NCBI GenBank assembly: GCA_907165135.1
Contig: OU015568.1
Coordinates: forward strand, 9,246,501-9,310,500
Direction: 5' to 3'
From: Oikopleura dioica
Lineage: Eukaryota; Chordata; Appendicularia; Copelata; Oikopleuridae
DNA: 64,000 nt
Part shown: piece after piece, positions 45,334-57,390 of the stretch
How positions within the stretch are numbered: position 1 is the stretch's first letter
Layout: every line of letters begins with the position of its first letter
Program-made: the position numbers and the translations under genes
The notes under the pieces: generated by a model
What the model was told of the DNA's origin: nothing
What the model saw: the letters and a program-made list of their open reading frames with translations, nothing else
Database searches by the model: none

Positions 45334-46955
45334 TTGTCTCCCTTGGAGATTGAAATAAAGACCCTGAGGAAGTGTATCTTTATTTACGGCCAGAAGTCGC
45401 ATCCGGACTTGATTCGTCTTCAACAAGAAAGCGTTGGAGATCTCTTTTCTGATTCTTCTTTTGAATTTGGCGACTACTGGAACACATATTCTTCTGAAAC
45501 ATCAGCTGAGGGAGCAAATGCTGACCTTGACTTTCAAAGCTCTGGCGACAGAGTACCTACTATTGCGGAGCTCGGCGAACCTCAGGATCACTTTCTCATG
45601 GCCAAACACGTTTTATTGTATATAATGATGGCTATCGGTGTTCCTGCTAATTTCTTGATTCTCTACGTCTCATTCAAAAATCGAAAGAAACTGCCCTCTT
45701 CGTCCTGGCTCGTTATCAACTTAGCGCTGTCGGATTTTCTACTTTTATTGAGTGTCCCTCTTGAAGTCTCACGGTAATCGCGTTTTTTTTTATTATTCGC
45801 CTGACATTCATCTATTCAGAAACACATACGATGAAGGGGTACAAAAGTGGCTAAGCAACATCTTTTTATGCAAATATTATCTGACCGTGAAGCAGCTCTT
45901 CTTCATCCTCTCAATTTTGATTATCGCCACAATCGCTTTCGACCGTTACAGAATGATTTCGTCCATGTCCAAGTCAAGTGCACACAAATACACAGCGTAT
46001 GCAGTGGGGGTATGGACGACGTCCTTGCTTCTTTGTTCCCCGATACTATACTTTACTACTGTTCAGAAAGATGTTGATCCTGAAACTGGAAAGGTAAGAT
46101 TTAACAATGCTCTCTGTTTCTTGAACTGATTTTTAAGGTAGACTACACGATGTGCAAAGTCTCCTGGATCTTCCAAACCGAGAAAGAGTGCAAAGACATC
46201 TACAACAGCAGCGATTTCGAGCTTGGTCACTGCCCAGAGGCGCGAGGAATCGGTTCTTGTGATGAGCCACTGCTAGAAATCGAGAGGACATACACAATTT
46301 TTATCTACGCAGTGACGATTATTTTTCCGATCGTTGGAACGATATTGTTGTATACAGGCCTTTTACATAAGGTAAGAGAATCTGTCCACCAAAACCTCTT
46401 CTTCAACCCTCTTTTCAAGGTCTCTTTCATCCGGCAATCCATCACGAGCATCGGCCGTTCCTCCAAAAGCCAATCCAATAGCCGGGGCGGAAAAGGCGAT
46501 CAGACCCTCCGCCGTTCTATTAAATTATTCACCTCTGTTCTCGTGATCTCCTGGCTTCCAGTTGTAATCTGGAAGATTATCCGCATCTTTGGATTTAATT
46601 TTCCACCGAGGTTTTGCTACGGCTTTAGCAGATTCGCGGAAACTTCGCTGTGGATTGGGCCTGCATTGAATCCGATTTTATACTCGTTCCTCGGCAGAAG
46701 ATTTAGAAAAGATCTTATGGCGGCTTTCCCATGCATCAAGCAAGAGCAGCCGATGATTACGAGCGAGTACACTCAACAAAGTCGAGCTACAGTAAATACT
46801 ACGAATGAACTTTCCCTCCAGATGATGAAAACTGAAGAAGAAAAGAACCTCTTATCAGTAAGATCGCTCTTAATTTACCTCGAGTTAACAGTTTTTAGGG
46901 AACTAAAACGACAAAGGCCCTTCCAGATCTTCTTCCTTCTTCAGAAAAAGCCTAA
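45334..46955 (+). CDS. Class A (rhodopsin-like) peptide-type GPCR
   Basis: Coding exons begin in or upstream of 45334 (open frame, but no in-frame ATG before 45598), then 45825-46093, 46139-46371 and 46421-46860, and finish at 46955. The extracellular N-terminus is acidic with Tyr (FGDYWNTYSSE). TM motifs: TM2 LALSDFLLLLSVPL, TM3 with CKYYLT and AFDRYRM (DRY), TM6 SVLVISWLPVVIW, TM7 NPILYSFLGRRFRKDL. Cysteines at the TM3 start and in loop 2 (MCKVSW) can form the usual disulphide. Ser/Lys-rich loop 3 and tail. Ligand unknown; the pattern resembles invertebrate neuropeptide receptors. The first coding exon is unresolved. Confidence 0.78.
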
Positions 46956-48017
46956 AATCTGCTAAAGACTTATGAGTGCATCCCGAAAAAAGTTCATCCT
47001 GTTCACGTTGTAAGAAACTGTATAATGTTGATATTAAATTATTGCGTCTCAAGCTTCTGCTGTCTCATTCTTTCCGACACTTGAGCGCTTGAGAGATTCT
47101 TGAGCGGCCAAGAAAGTCATGCTCAAGTAGCCCTGGTTGAGCGATTGCTTTTGTTAGTTTTAAGCTACTGTAAGTGAAAAGATTCTGATTCGACCCGAGT
47201 TTTCACCTTGAACTTTGAAGCATAAGGTGAGCTGCTAGTATTTAATCTGTAAATATAAACAGGAAAAAAGGAAAATCAATGTCTACTTCTGTTTTTATTC
47301 ATTCTGATAAATCTAATGGGCGGTAAATTTTAAGTACCGGAGCGACTGAACTTGAAAGATGGAAAATCTACAAGCTGCGGATATAAATCAATTTTACGCG
47401 TCCCAGGATACGATTAGGTTTATGAAATTTAATCGTCAAAACGCTCACACAGCTTCCGTAAAATTGGAAGGATCGACTTAGGTGGCCCGGCGTTTTCGTA
47501 ACCCCTGATTTTATACGATTTCATATCATGAACTTCGTATAACAGGTAAAAAATCACAAGAAGACGCTGCCTGAGTCTTACTTATTCAATGAGCTTGAAA
47601 AATGTTATTTCATCGACTTTGAAGACTTTATTTCTGATTTCAATTATAAAAATTAGCATTTATTTTCTAATAAAAGCTCTGAAATCGTTGAAATTACATA
47701 AGCGATGCTCATCGAATGAGTAATCGTGAAGAGCGTCGTCTTCTGACGAGTTTTGCGAAGCGTGACCGCCGCGCGCACTGTGCGTCGGCCGCGGGTCTAC
47801 AAAAAGAGCGCGATGGCGCCACCGCGCGTTACTACGAGCGCCCTGCTCGACCAATCAGGCGCCCCGCTCGCTCCCCTTTAGCGAATCGTCGCCTCCCTGG
47901 TCTGCTTTCAATTGAGTCAAGGCGAAAAATACGTTGACCGCCGGAGGAACTTTTTTAGCGGATTTCCGAATCGAAGAGAGAATAACTCGGAAAATTGCTC
48001 AAAATTGAAAAGAGAAA
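46956..48017. other. Intergenic region and PPP4R1 upstream DNA
   Basis: No gene supported. A GC-rich stretch at 47740-47930 with a CCAATCAG box is probably the PPP4R1 promoter. Short GC-rich open frames there are shadows of composition. Confidence 0.4.
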
Positions 48018-51000
48018 ATGATAGGATTCGGTTATGATCCTGATGAAGGTAATTTATGAAAGGTTGAAGTGATTCTCTTGATTTTTATTCAACAAAATAT
48101 ATTCCTGATCATATTTAAAGCATAGGTTCATCAGAAAAGCCGCCTGCGGCTTTCGATGCGACCTGAAACTGCAAAAAATACGGCTTTATCGCTTGAATTT
48201 TGCATTTATTGTTGAATAATTGGTTATAAGCTCAATATTATTGTCGAGAAAATAGATTTTGATTCGATGTCTTTCGATATGGATCGAGAAAAGTCGGGAA
48301 ATATTGTAAATAATTGTCTGTCTGAAAAATACGCAAACGGCTTATCTTTAAATTAAATATTCCTGAATTTCTGGCTCAGTAGTTAGTAATAGTAATTTGC
48401 TCTTTCAGAAGACATGGATCAATCAATGCTGGACCAGTACACTGCGCTAGAAATGCTGACCCCTTTGGAGAAGTTCAAGAAATACGTAGAAAGCACAAAT
48501 GTATTTGAAAGACAGGCAGCAGGTCGCCTTCTCTGCGATGCGGCGGAATCCTGCGACACGAAAGATGAATTTAGCTCGGCGATGATGTTCGTTTCGAGGT
48601 TGTCTGTTGATCCAGAGCCTTCTGTCAGGGCAGAATTGATTGAAAAAGTCCCCGGACTAGTCAGGAAACGAGTTTATTTTTCAAATAATTTTTTGATAAC
48701 CAGGATTGTCGACAAGATATCAAATCTTGGACCCTCGATGACGATGTCTTGTCGAAAATCTGTTATATTCTATCATTAGTAATCGAAGTAATTGTGGAAT
48801 AAAATTGATGAACTCTTCGGCGAAGGATTTGCAACGATCGGTGCGCTAAGCTGGATTTGGACCCATCAATGATCGAGGACGAGATCCTGCCGCTCGTTAT
48901 TAATTACCTCGAAGATGTCACAAACAACGTTCGAAAAACTGCCCAGGCGGCGCTTGTCAACATTCTCGACTTGTTCTCGCACGAAGTCTGTCACAAGAAG
49001 ATCCTGCCCAACATCATCGCCCTCTCGAGCAAACAAAACGATGACCACAGAACGGAAGCAGTAATTCTGCTGGCCAAGTTGTGCCCTATTCTTGGCGAGC
49101 AAATCACAGTCGAAGAAATACTGCCCGAATACGTCAAGGCCTGCCAAGACGAGCTATTCCATGTGAGAAAAGTTGCTGCCCAACAAGCTCCAGAAGTCGC
49201 CAAGCTCATTGGCCCATCATTGACAGAAACTATGATTCTTCCGCATTTTGCTAAACTGGCAGAAGATGTTGTCTGGGGAGTGAGGAAGGCTTGTTCAGAC
49301 TCGATGGCAGCACTTTCGGAACATGTTTCGACTACAGTCAGGTCAAGTTCAAAAAGCTTCTATCAGGGATTTTATTTAAATAAGGGATCGAAATTTTACT
49401 GCATAATGTTACTTGATTCTACCTAAAGTCGATTAATGTTTGCACATCAAACATTAATTAGTCTTGCGCCCGAGAGACTGTATTTCGAGTATATCATCAA
49501 TTAACTGTGCCCTTGGCTTCCCAATCTGCGTTGGCAGAATCAATTAGCGAACGGACGTTTTGAACTTTTTCCCGAGGGAAGAGCAACTCTGCCCGATGTT
49601 TGTCGATCTTCTTAACGACGAGTCGCGCTGGGTCAGGATCAGTTCATACCAGGAACTTGGAAAGTTCATCGCTACTTTTGCCAAACCGCATGAAGCAAAG
49701 GATGAAAGCTTCGTGGTCGAAGAATCCGAATTCAACGCAATGAAGTTTTGGAAAGAAGATCTTCCAGAAGTCGATTTTGACGCGCTTTTGTTGGGCGAGG
49801 AGCCGCCACCGCCATTGGAAGACGTGAAAAATCCAACAGAAGAAAAGGAAAAAGACAATTCAAGGTAAGTCACGAGACTAGGAGACGTCTCTATCGTTTG
49901 TTTTAGCGATGAGTCTGAAACGAACGATCAAGCAGATCAGAGCGCCTTGCCCGAAGCTGATCAAGACATCCAAGCAGGCGAAAATCAGAAGAAACAGACC
50001 TTCGAACAGTCAATCAAAAATAATATCGTCTTTGTTGATAATGATGAAGACGTGCCTATCAATTATGCAGAGGGAGATGAAAGTCGTAAGTAGCGGTCGT
50101 TCATCCGGAGGTTGTCATTGTTGATCTCAATTGATCGCAGCTCGACTTGTATCTTTTTTGCTTGATTCTAATCGCGTTTACTTTTCCCACGTGATCCAGC
50201 TAAATCTCGAGCCTTTTCTCTTTGCCATGAGCCTTGGTTAAACGAGATTAGCCGCTAATCTATTAACTAAATATTCACCACGTCACTGACTAACCGTCTT
50301 GTCTCTCAGATGGTAGCTTACTGAATCACTTCACAGACATGAACCTTGACGAGCAAGCGAACGAGTCTGGCGACGCCAACACCTCCCTTCCCGATCCCTT
50401 CGACCCGGAAAGGATGGAAGACGACGATGTAGACATCGAACTGTCCAATAGAAACCCTGGCTACAACACTTACCTCGGCAACGACGACGGCTTCTCCGCT
50501 TCATCCCTTCGCTCCGACACTCCCGATAATTTAGACGATGCTAATGATCAGATCGAGCCGCAGGATGTCATTCCAGAAGTGCTACTCAAATACTTCATCT
50601 GGGTATTATCCCCATCCAAAATATCATTCAAGCCATATCTTTAAAGATGACGACGCCTAAAAAACTCGGCAACGAATTCCACGATTCTGAGCTCGCCCGA
50701 CATTGCGCCTTCTCCCTTCCCGGAGTGGCACTTACCCTTGGAAAGAAGAATTGGAAGTGCCTGCGCCAAGTCTATTCGGTACACTCACACTCTTTTTATC
50801 CATATAAATAATTTGATTAGACTCTTGCGAACGATGTCCAGTGGAAAGTCCGCCGCACACTTGCCTCATCTATTCACGAAATTGCCAAAATTCTTGGAGA
50901 CACATTGACGGTCAAGGAACTCGAGCCAATTTTCCGTACTTTCTTGAGCGTATGTGTAATCTTTTCAAGCGATATCTGATTCATTTTCTTCAGGATTTGG

Positions 51001-52555
51001 ACGAGGTTCGACTTGGTCTTCTTTGCCACATTTCCGACTTTCTAGCTTTAACAAATGAAGATGTAAAAACAACGTATTTAACACAAATGAGTGACTTTTT
51101 GACAAGGTTCCAGATCACCCTCAAATCTAAATTAGATTATCTAATTACTTCCGAATAAATCGGGAACCTTGGTTAGACAACTGATAATATCAGAAACTGG
51201 CGCTTCCGATTAACATTAGCATATCAATTATCGAAAGTAATATCGCTATACACACCCCAACAAGTTATGGACCACCACGTACCTATCGGTAATTTCCACT
51301 TTCAGCCACTCCTAAAACGCGTTTTTTAGTAATCAAGCTTCTTCATGATCAAATCGCTGCAGTCCGCATCCAGGGCGCACATCTTGCTGCTGCTGTTACT
51401 CGACATTTAATGACAGATAAAAATAATACGTTACATATAGACTTTATCCGAATGGTAAGTCAAAGCTTTTTTCTTCCGTTGTTAACTCCTTTCTTCAGCT
51501 CATCAGCCACACAGAGCAAGAATCCAAAGACCACAGATGGCTTCACAGAACAGTCTTTTGTTACTACAGTGCCGCGTGCATGCACCCAGCGCGCGTGCCC
51601 TTCCCGGCCGAGGAAGACGCCGAAGGCGGCGTGCCCGAGGAAGGCCGCGATTACTCACCCGTGCTCACACTTCAAGAGTTTATCGAGCATTTGATGCCCA
51701 CACTCGTCGTTCTCTCGAGAGATAGTATTGTAAACATTAGGATATGCGCCGCCAGGTGTCTGAAAGCAGTCAGAGATGAGGAGGAGTACCTAAGAAATGC
51801 TGAAAACGAAGGTACAAAGCCTTATCTCTACCGAATTACTCATGTTTGATTTCAGAAACAGTTATTCTGGAGAACGTCTTCAAGCGATTAGCAACGGACA
51901 AGGATCGAGATGTAAAAATGGTTGTTCAAGGTAAAACCATAAAATTCCAACCAATCAAAGCGGTTGGTGGGTAATCGTGGGCGTAGGAAGTTAGGATAAC
52001 GTCAGATTGTCGCTTTGGATGCCTTCTCTTATTCGGTATTCAATTGAAACTTTCTGTCTCATCAAAGGTTCTCTCCACATTCTGCTTCGGAGTTCGTAGG
52101 CCCGTCTCGTACCGTCCGCAATGATTAATGGAACAATTACTAAAAACAAATTTAACACAACCCTAGAATGGGTAGAAGACGAAGTTGAAGACTACCACGA
52201 CGATGACGATGATTTCGACGACGATGTGATCCAACATCTGACACCAGAACAGCTCAACGACATGGTTCAAAATCTCAACAACTCTGAGTCAGAGGATCTA
52301 AGTTATAACCCCCGGGTAAGGACTCTCTGCCTCTCCCTTCATTCAACCTTTCTGTAGTCGCCCGAACCTGAGAACGAACCCATCATCGCTAATCTGGAAC
52401 CAGAGCGACTCGTCTCCGCCGCCGTCCCAATCCCCGCTGCCGCTGGTGGACCAGCAATAATCGTTGAAGACCTCGAGAACTCGCCGACCTCCGACCCAGA
52501 AGAAGAAAAGGAAGAGAAGGAGAAGTCAAAAGAGGACGACGAAGAAACATTCTAA
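48018..52555 (+). CDS. PPP4R1: Protein phosphatase 4 regulatory subunit 1 (HEAT-repeat)
   Basis: Many exons. First exon 48018-48048 (MIGFGYDPDE) joins 48409 onward (MLTPLEKFKKYVES). HEAT-like helices follow: RLSVDPEPSVRAELIEKVPG, LPLVINYLEDVTNNVRKTAQ, ELFHVRKVAAQQAPEV, DVVWGVRKACSDSMAALSE, LNDESRWVR. After an acidic disordered middle come LARHCAFSLPGVALTLGKKN, QWKVRRTLASSIHEIAKILG and DLDEVRLGLL. These match vertebrate PPP4R1 block for block. Some C-terminal exons (51170-51900) use several short introns. The extra C-terminus is very acidic (DYHDDDDDFDDD), longer than in vertebrates. It binds the PP4 catalytic subunit; vertebrate roles include NF-kB restraint through IKK. Intron 49339-49549 boundaries are my best choice. 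Confidence 0.87.
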
Positions 52556-53566
52556 AAGAAACTTTTCTACCTTTTAGACAGAATTAGACTCTTTCCCAAT
52601 TTCAAAAAACTCTTTTTCTGACTTCTGGTGCGGATAAATTCAATTCTAAAAAACAACAACGAAAAATCTTCATTCATCTAAAACCGTTAAGCCGTTATGC
52701 TCCTCAGTTCATCTCTCCCTGCAAAAAACATCCATTCCAACAAACAAAACAAATGAACATTATTCTATTTCAACAATATTCATTCTAATTTCATCGCAAT
52801 TTCAATCAGCAGGATGAAAATTTTTTTTTGAAAATTTTGCGCTTTCAAAATTACAATCTTAGTAAGGTCTGGTTTTTTAAGAAATTGTCGAAAAAAAATC
52901 GACTAACGGTGTTTAAAATGTATTAATCACCCTATTCGAATCCCCTTATCGAAAATACTCGAATCCTAGAAACCAGATTGATAAGTATCAATCATAACAG
53001 TTGTTATGTGGCAAGCCAAAAACGTTAGTTAGCCGCCTCAATCAAATAAAAATTGAGTTAAAATTGACCACCGAGATATCTCATCAATACCATTTTTATA
53101 CTACCAGTTTTTCAACTGAACCGATATTTCTGTCCCTATTTTCATACATGTTTTAACCTCAAAACTAGCCACTCTCTCGACTTGCTGAAGACCGCTAAAT
53201 CTTGAATTATCCAACAGTCCTAAAGTCCAAGAAGAACCAAAAAAAACTTTAATTTATTAAACCATTATTACATGCAATAAGAAAATAAGAGCTCCGGTTG
53301 AGTTTTTCGACCCTCCAAATCATCATGTCATGTTTTCACTCATTCTGCTCTTTATCTCTTTGATTTACCTCTGTAAAGTCAAAAAAACTTACTGTAGAAA
53401 GTGTAAAACTTTGTACGAAGCAACCAAGACCATCGCGTCTTCCTGTTCGTGTTTCCACGCTTCTTTTCCCATGTGAATTTACATTATACCGATTCAAATA
53501 AAAATTACAAACAATTCAAACTCAATATCACAAAAGTTGTTTTTCAGTCGGATTTATTGTCTTATC
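52556..53566. other. Intergenic region
   Basis: A/T-rich sequence between PPP4R1 and PTER, with many poly-A/T runs. No gene or repeat family is recognised. Confidence 0.4.
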
Positions 53567-54852
53567 ATGAGTGCAATGACGCTACAGGGGCGAAAGCCCG
53601 TGGAGGAGCTTGGTTTCACTCTAGTCTTGGTGTTTTCTTTTTCACTTATAAAATATATTCAATCAGATGTTTATTTTTATTTGCTTTTATTCAATATAAA
53701 CAGCTATATATACTCCCGCATAAATATTATTTGCTACTCATGCGTCTATTTTCCTCCAGAAATACCCTAAATCAGCTCACGAACATATGAAAATCGACTT
53801 TGGTGGCATGTTCTTCCACGCGCCTGGCTCCAGCATCCCTTCTGAAAAGCTCTTGAAAGACATGTCCATTCCAGACACCTACTTTGTCCGGCAATTCCCC
53901 TACCACTTCAAAGACAACTTACAATTTTCCGACGACGACGCAGTGCTCGAGAGTTTGAAGGAGTACAAACGCCTCGGTGGAGGTACTGTTGTTGAAGTTT
54001 CTACAGTTGGCTTGCAGCGAGACGTTGAAAGATGCGCCAAACTCGGGGAAAAGAGTGGCCTAAATGTCATCATGGGAACCGGCTATTATGTCAACTCGAT
54101 GCAAAAAGAAGCGACGAGGAAGTTCACCGTCGAGGTAGAAAGGAAGTTTCAAAGAATAAAATTTTAATCCCTTTTTAGAGCATGCAAACTTTCATGTCCG
54201 ACGAGCTCCTGAATGGATTCCACGGTTTCGAAGGCAAATACTACCCTGGCATCGTTGGCGAAATGGGCGTTACTGCACCCATGGCTGAGTGGGAAGTGAA
54301 TCATTTGCGCGCTGCTGGAGGACTTCACGAAGTAGAGGGAATAAAAAATGTTCCAATAACCATTCATCCTGGAAGAGCGCCGGAAAGTCCGTTTGAAATC
54401 ATGCGGATTTTGACAGAAGCAGGGGCTAGGCCAGAACGAGTGATCATGGGCCACATGGATCGAACGATTCATAATTACGACGAGCTTGTGCGATTGGCCG
54501 ATGAGTGGAAATGCTTCATTCAATACGATCTTTTCGGAGTGGAGACTTCCCACTACCAAATGGCGAATTGTTTCTACCCGAGCGATGGAGAACGGCTCAA
54601 CCGACTCAAGGTAATCAGGACAAATCGCAATTGTCTATCCGTTCTTAGCACCTAATGGACAACGGATTCGAAGACAAGCTGCTGATCGGGCACGATATTC
54701 ACACAAAACACCGTTTGGAAAAGTATGGCGGCCACGGTTACGCGCATCTTCTTCGAGTTGTCAAGGGCGATGCTTTGAGCGTCGTGGGCGTGAGCGAGGA
54801 GCAGTGGAACAAACTCGGCGTCATCAATCCGCAGAAGATTCTTCAATTCTAG
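53567..54852 (+). CDS. PTER: Phosphotriesterase-related protein (PTER)
   Basis: Exons 53567-53623, 53760-54134, 54179-54610 and 54649-54852 give 355 aa, close to the ~349 aa of vertebrate PTER. Amidohydrolase metal site: AHEHMKID (HxH), the metal-ligand glutamate region GIVGEMGV, then ITIHPGRAPESPFEI, VIMGHMDRTIHNYDEL, IQYDLFGVETSHYQ and LLIGHDIHTKHRLEKYGGHG with the catalytic Asp. The second exon starts KYPKSAHEHM; I took the acceptor at 53757-53759 because the alternative at the later CAG breaks the frame. Known mammalian activity is hydrolysis of N-acetyltaurine; the substrate in this animal is untested. Cytosolic, no signal peptide. Confidence 0.88.
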
Positions 54853-55171
54853 AAGCAGCTTGTGCTTATGATGAGGATGATTCTACTTTGTCAACTTGTG
54901 ATTCATCCCTTTTCCTTTCTGATTTCAAATCATGCTCTAAGATTTAGAGATTTTTCATTTCAATCCTTCAGTTCAATCTTTTTTTCCATTTTCCAATTCT
55001 GATTCAATCTCCTTGATTAAAAATGAAAAAGTTTCTCGAACATGTTATTATTTACGCCGTCGGAGAGACAGCTGCATGAACCGGTCAAAAGAGTAACACG
55101 GCGACCAATAAGAAGATCACAATTTCAGCGACTGCAGATTTCGAGAACAGAAAAAAAGACTCACTTTTTAT

Positions 55172-55180
55172 CATTTTCAG
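55172..55180 (+). promoter_or_regulatory. Putative trans-splice acceptor
   Basis: TCATTTTCAG ends two bases before the ATG at 55183, with no upstream coding exon identified. The short leader distance suggests spliced-leader addition. Confidence 0.35.
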
Positions 55181-55182
55181 AG

Positions 55183-56425
55183 ATGGGCTCGGACCGGGAC
55201 GTTTCAGAGAAGAGGGATTTTTCACCGAAACTCGAGAAACTGAAACTCTTCCTTGAGAAAAATACGAAAAAACTTGAGCGAGAAACGCAGGAAAATCTCA
55301 ACAGACAAAGGGAAGCGGAGAAGGAGCTTGTGAGAGTAAGGTTTTTGAATTGGGCAATTGCCAAGTCTGGGCAAGAAAATCTGCTTTACAGTCAAAAATA
55401 TGCACTGGAAGAGGAGAATCAGGTGACCAACATATTCTTTTACGTAGGGTGATCATTTCTAGGAGCCACTGGACATTGATAAAGTAGAAAAAGTTCTCCA
55501 AAACTTCCTGTCCGTCATGAACACTGTTGCGTCGAGATACCCAGGCGAAGAAAATGCGCTGAAAAAGCTTCTAGAAGAAAAACGAACCCGAACTAAAATT
55601 GAGAAAACGCGAGAGTGGCGATGTGCGAGTATCGCCAATGGAGAAGTCATTTCCCATGCTAACTATGAGGTCTGTTCCACCTGCTGTTTATGAGTTGACT
55701 TTTTATTAGAGTTTGAAGAAGCTTAATCTACAAAAAGCTGAAATTTTGGAAAAACGAAATGAAGCCGTGAAGAGATTCAGCGATGAAGACGAGACGAAAA
55801 ATGAAGTTCTCCTCGAATTCTTGGAAATTTACAAGAAAACAAAGGTAAGAAATTATTATATATCAGGCTCGAAAATAGGCAGCAAAGAATGTTTTTGAGT
55901 TTGCATGTCCGCCTGAACGAATTCTGGCCTTTGTTAGGCACAAGGTCTCCCCATCTGATTTCTTCAAACGTATCACTGATACGGTATCAGTCACACTTGA
56001 GAGCTAACTTGAAATTAGGATATTGAAGGCGACCGAGTTGTTCCTGTCCCACTCAAGCTAGAAATGTCAGAAATCCGCGAAGGAATAAAACAAATTGGGA
56101 ACAAGAACTTGGAGGTTCTCGACGCTGCTCTTCTTCGAATGAAACCTCTGCTTGATCCGATTTTAGCTCAATTCAGCGCCTTTGAAGTTCTCAAAGTAAG
56201 TCTTTCGCGATGAATAATTATTAGTAATTGACTCATTTCAATAAGAAAAACAACCTGGTGCTCGATGACCTCCTCGATCGATACGAAAAAGGAACAATGT
56301 TTCAGAAGTCCGAAATCATGCACAGCATGCTAATCACTGATGAGCAAACCGGTCTGGTTCAATTTTCCTCTGAATTCAAGGATATTGGCGACGACTTGAA
56401 AAAAGTCTTCAGCATGAACCAATGA
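55183..56425 (+). CDS. Unknown coiled-coil protein
   Basis: Exons 55183-55422, 55463-55669, 55710-55844, a fourth (from GCAGCAAAGAATG near 55880), a fifth from about 56018 and a last ending at 56425 join in frame to roughly 320 aa. Long helices dominate: FSPKLEKLKLFLEKNTKKL, LNRQREAEKELVRV, ALKKLLEEKRTRTKI, LNLQKAEILEKRNEAV, LEVLDAALLRMKPLLDPIL. No catalytic motif, membrane segment or signal peptide. The helical, charge-patterned composition and size resemble subunits of cytoskeletal or kinetochore complexes (augmin, for example), but I do not recognise a specific family. All junctions are canonical and in frame, so it is a real gene. Confidence 0.6.
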
Positions 56426-57390
56426 ACCATCCTAATGTTCCTCACTGCCTTTCTTCTTCGTTCACATTTCCACAAAATTCACCGCAAATAATCTTGTTTT
56501 CTTCCTTTATCTTTCACCACAGATTGTCCTGTGCAATATTTTGGATCCTCACTATCTGAAAAAATGCTGTCAAACATTTTACTTACAATTGAGGACTTTT
56601 AGACCCGAAAGTCCTGGATAAAGGGCACTGTATGACAATTTAACCTTTGGAGTGGAGCTCGATTCATGTCCCAATCGCCCCCAAAGAAGTATCGTAAAAC
56701 TGTAAACGGAAAAACGTGAGTACAAGCAATTTTTACCTCGAAAATATTATTGAGGTCACACTAGTGTAACAATGCTACACTTATATAATATAAGTTGTAT
56801 TATTAGTAGTTGAGCTGGGTATCGATTAATGACAGGTGTAATTATCGACCAGTTCAGTTGACTGTGTGTGCGTTTTACTGATCTAAAATAAATTCATATC
56901 CTCGCTCGAGATCTCGAACTCAAAATTGCTCGATCAATATTGATCCTGGGAAAAGGGCAATATTTTGATTCTTGAGTCACCCTACGTCAGCGCTTTTATT
57001 CGCACATTCAGACACACTCAAAAGGGAAAGGAAAAGGCTACTAGAATCCTTTTTGTTAGAGAGAGCACTTCAGCATACCAACAATAAGTAACGAGGTACG
57101 GTACCGATTGAAAGAAAATATCATTTTCTCTGCGGGTTTAATTACTACTTGATCAGATCATCATCTGGTATTTTCTGGTTGAAAGATTTTAATTGCCTTT
57201 GAAATAGATTCTTTGACAGTCTATATCTATTGCTAATTGAAGCCATCAGAATCCGCCCTTAAGAACTCCTAGAGAAAGACTTGCTATTGTAACAGATCTC
57301 GACATAAAAAAGCGCTGTCTAAATATTGACCACTCCGATTAAATCAATCCTAGATATCAGTAGTCCTTGTTGTCCCCCAAGAAATTGAGA
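56426..57390. other. Intergenic region upstream of UBA1
   Basis: Presumed 3' end of the coiled-coil gene and UBA1 promoter or 5' UTR. No further feature recognised. Confidence 0.35.

Noticed and set aside
47660-47937. Arg/Ala-rich open frames on both strands
   Set aside because: GC-rich promoter-like stretch upstream of PPP4R1; typical compositional open frames.
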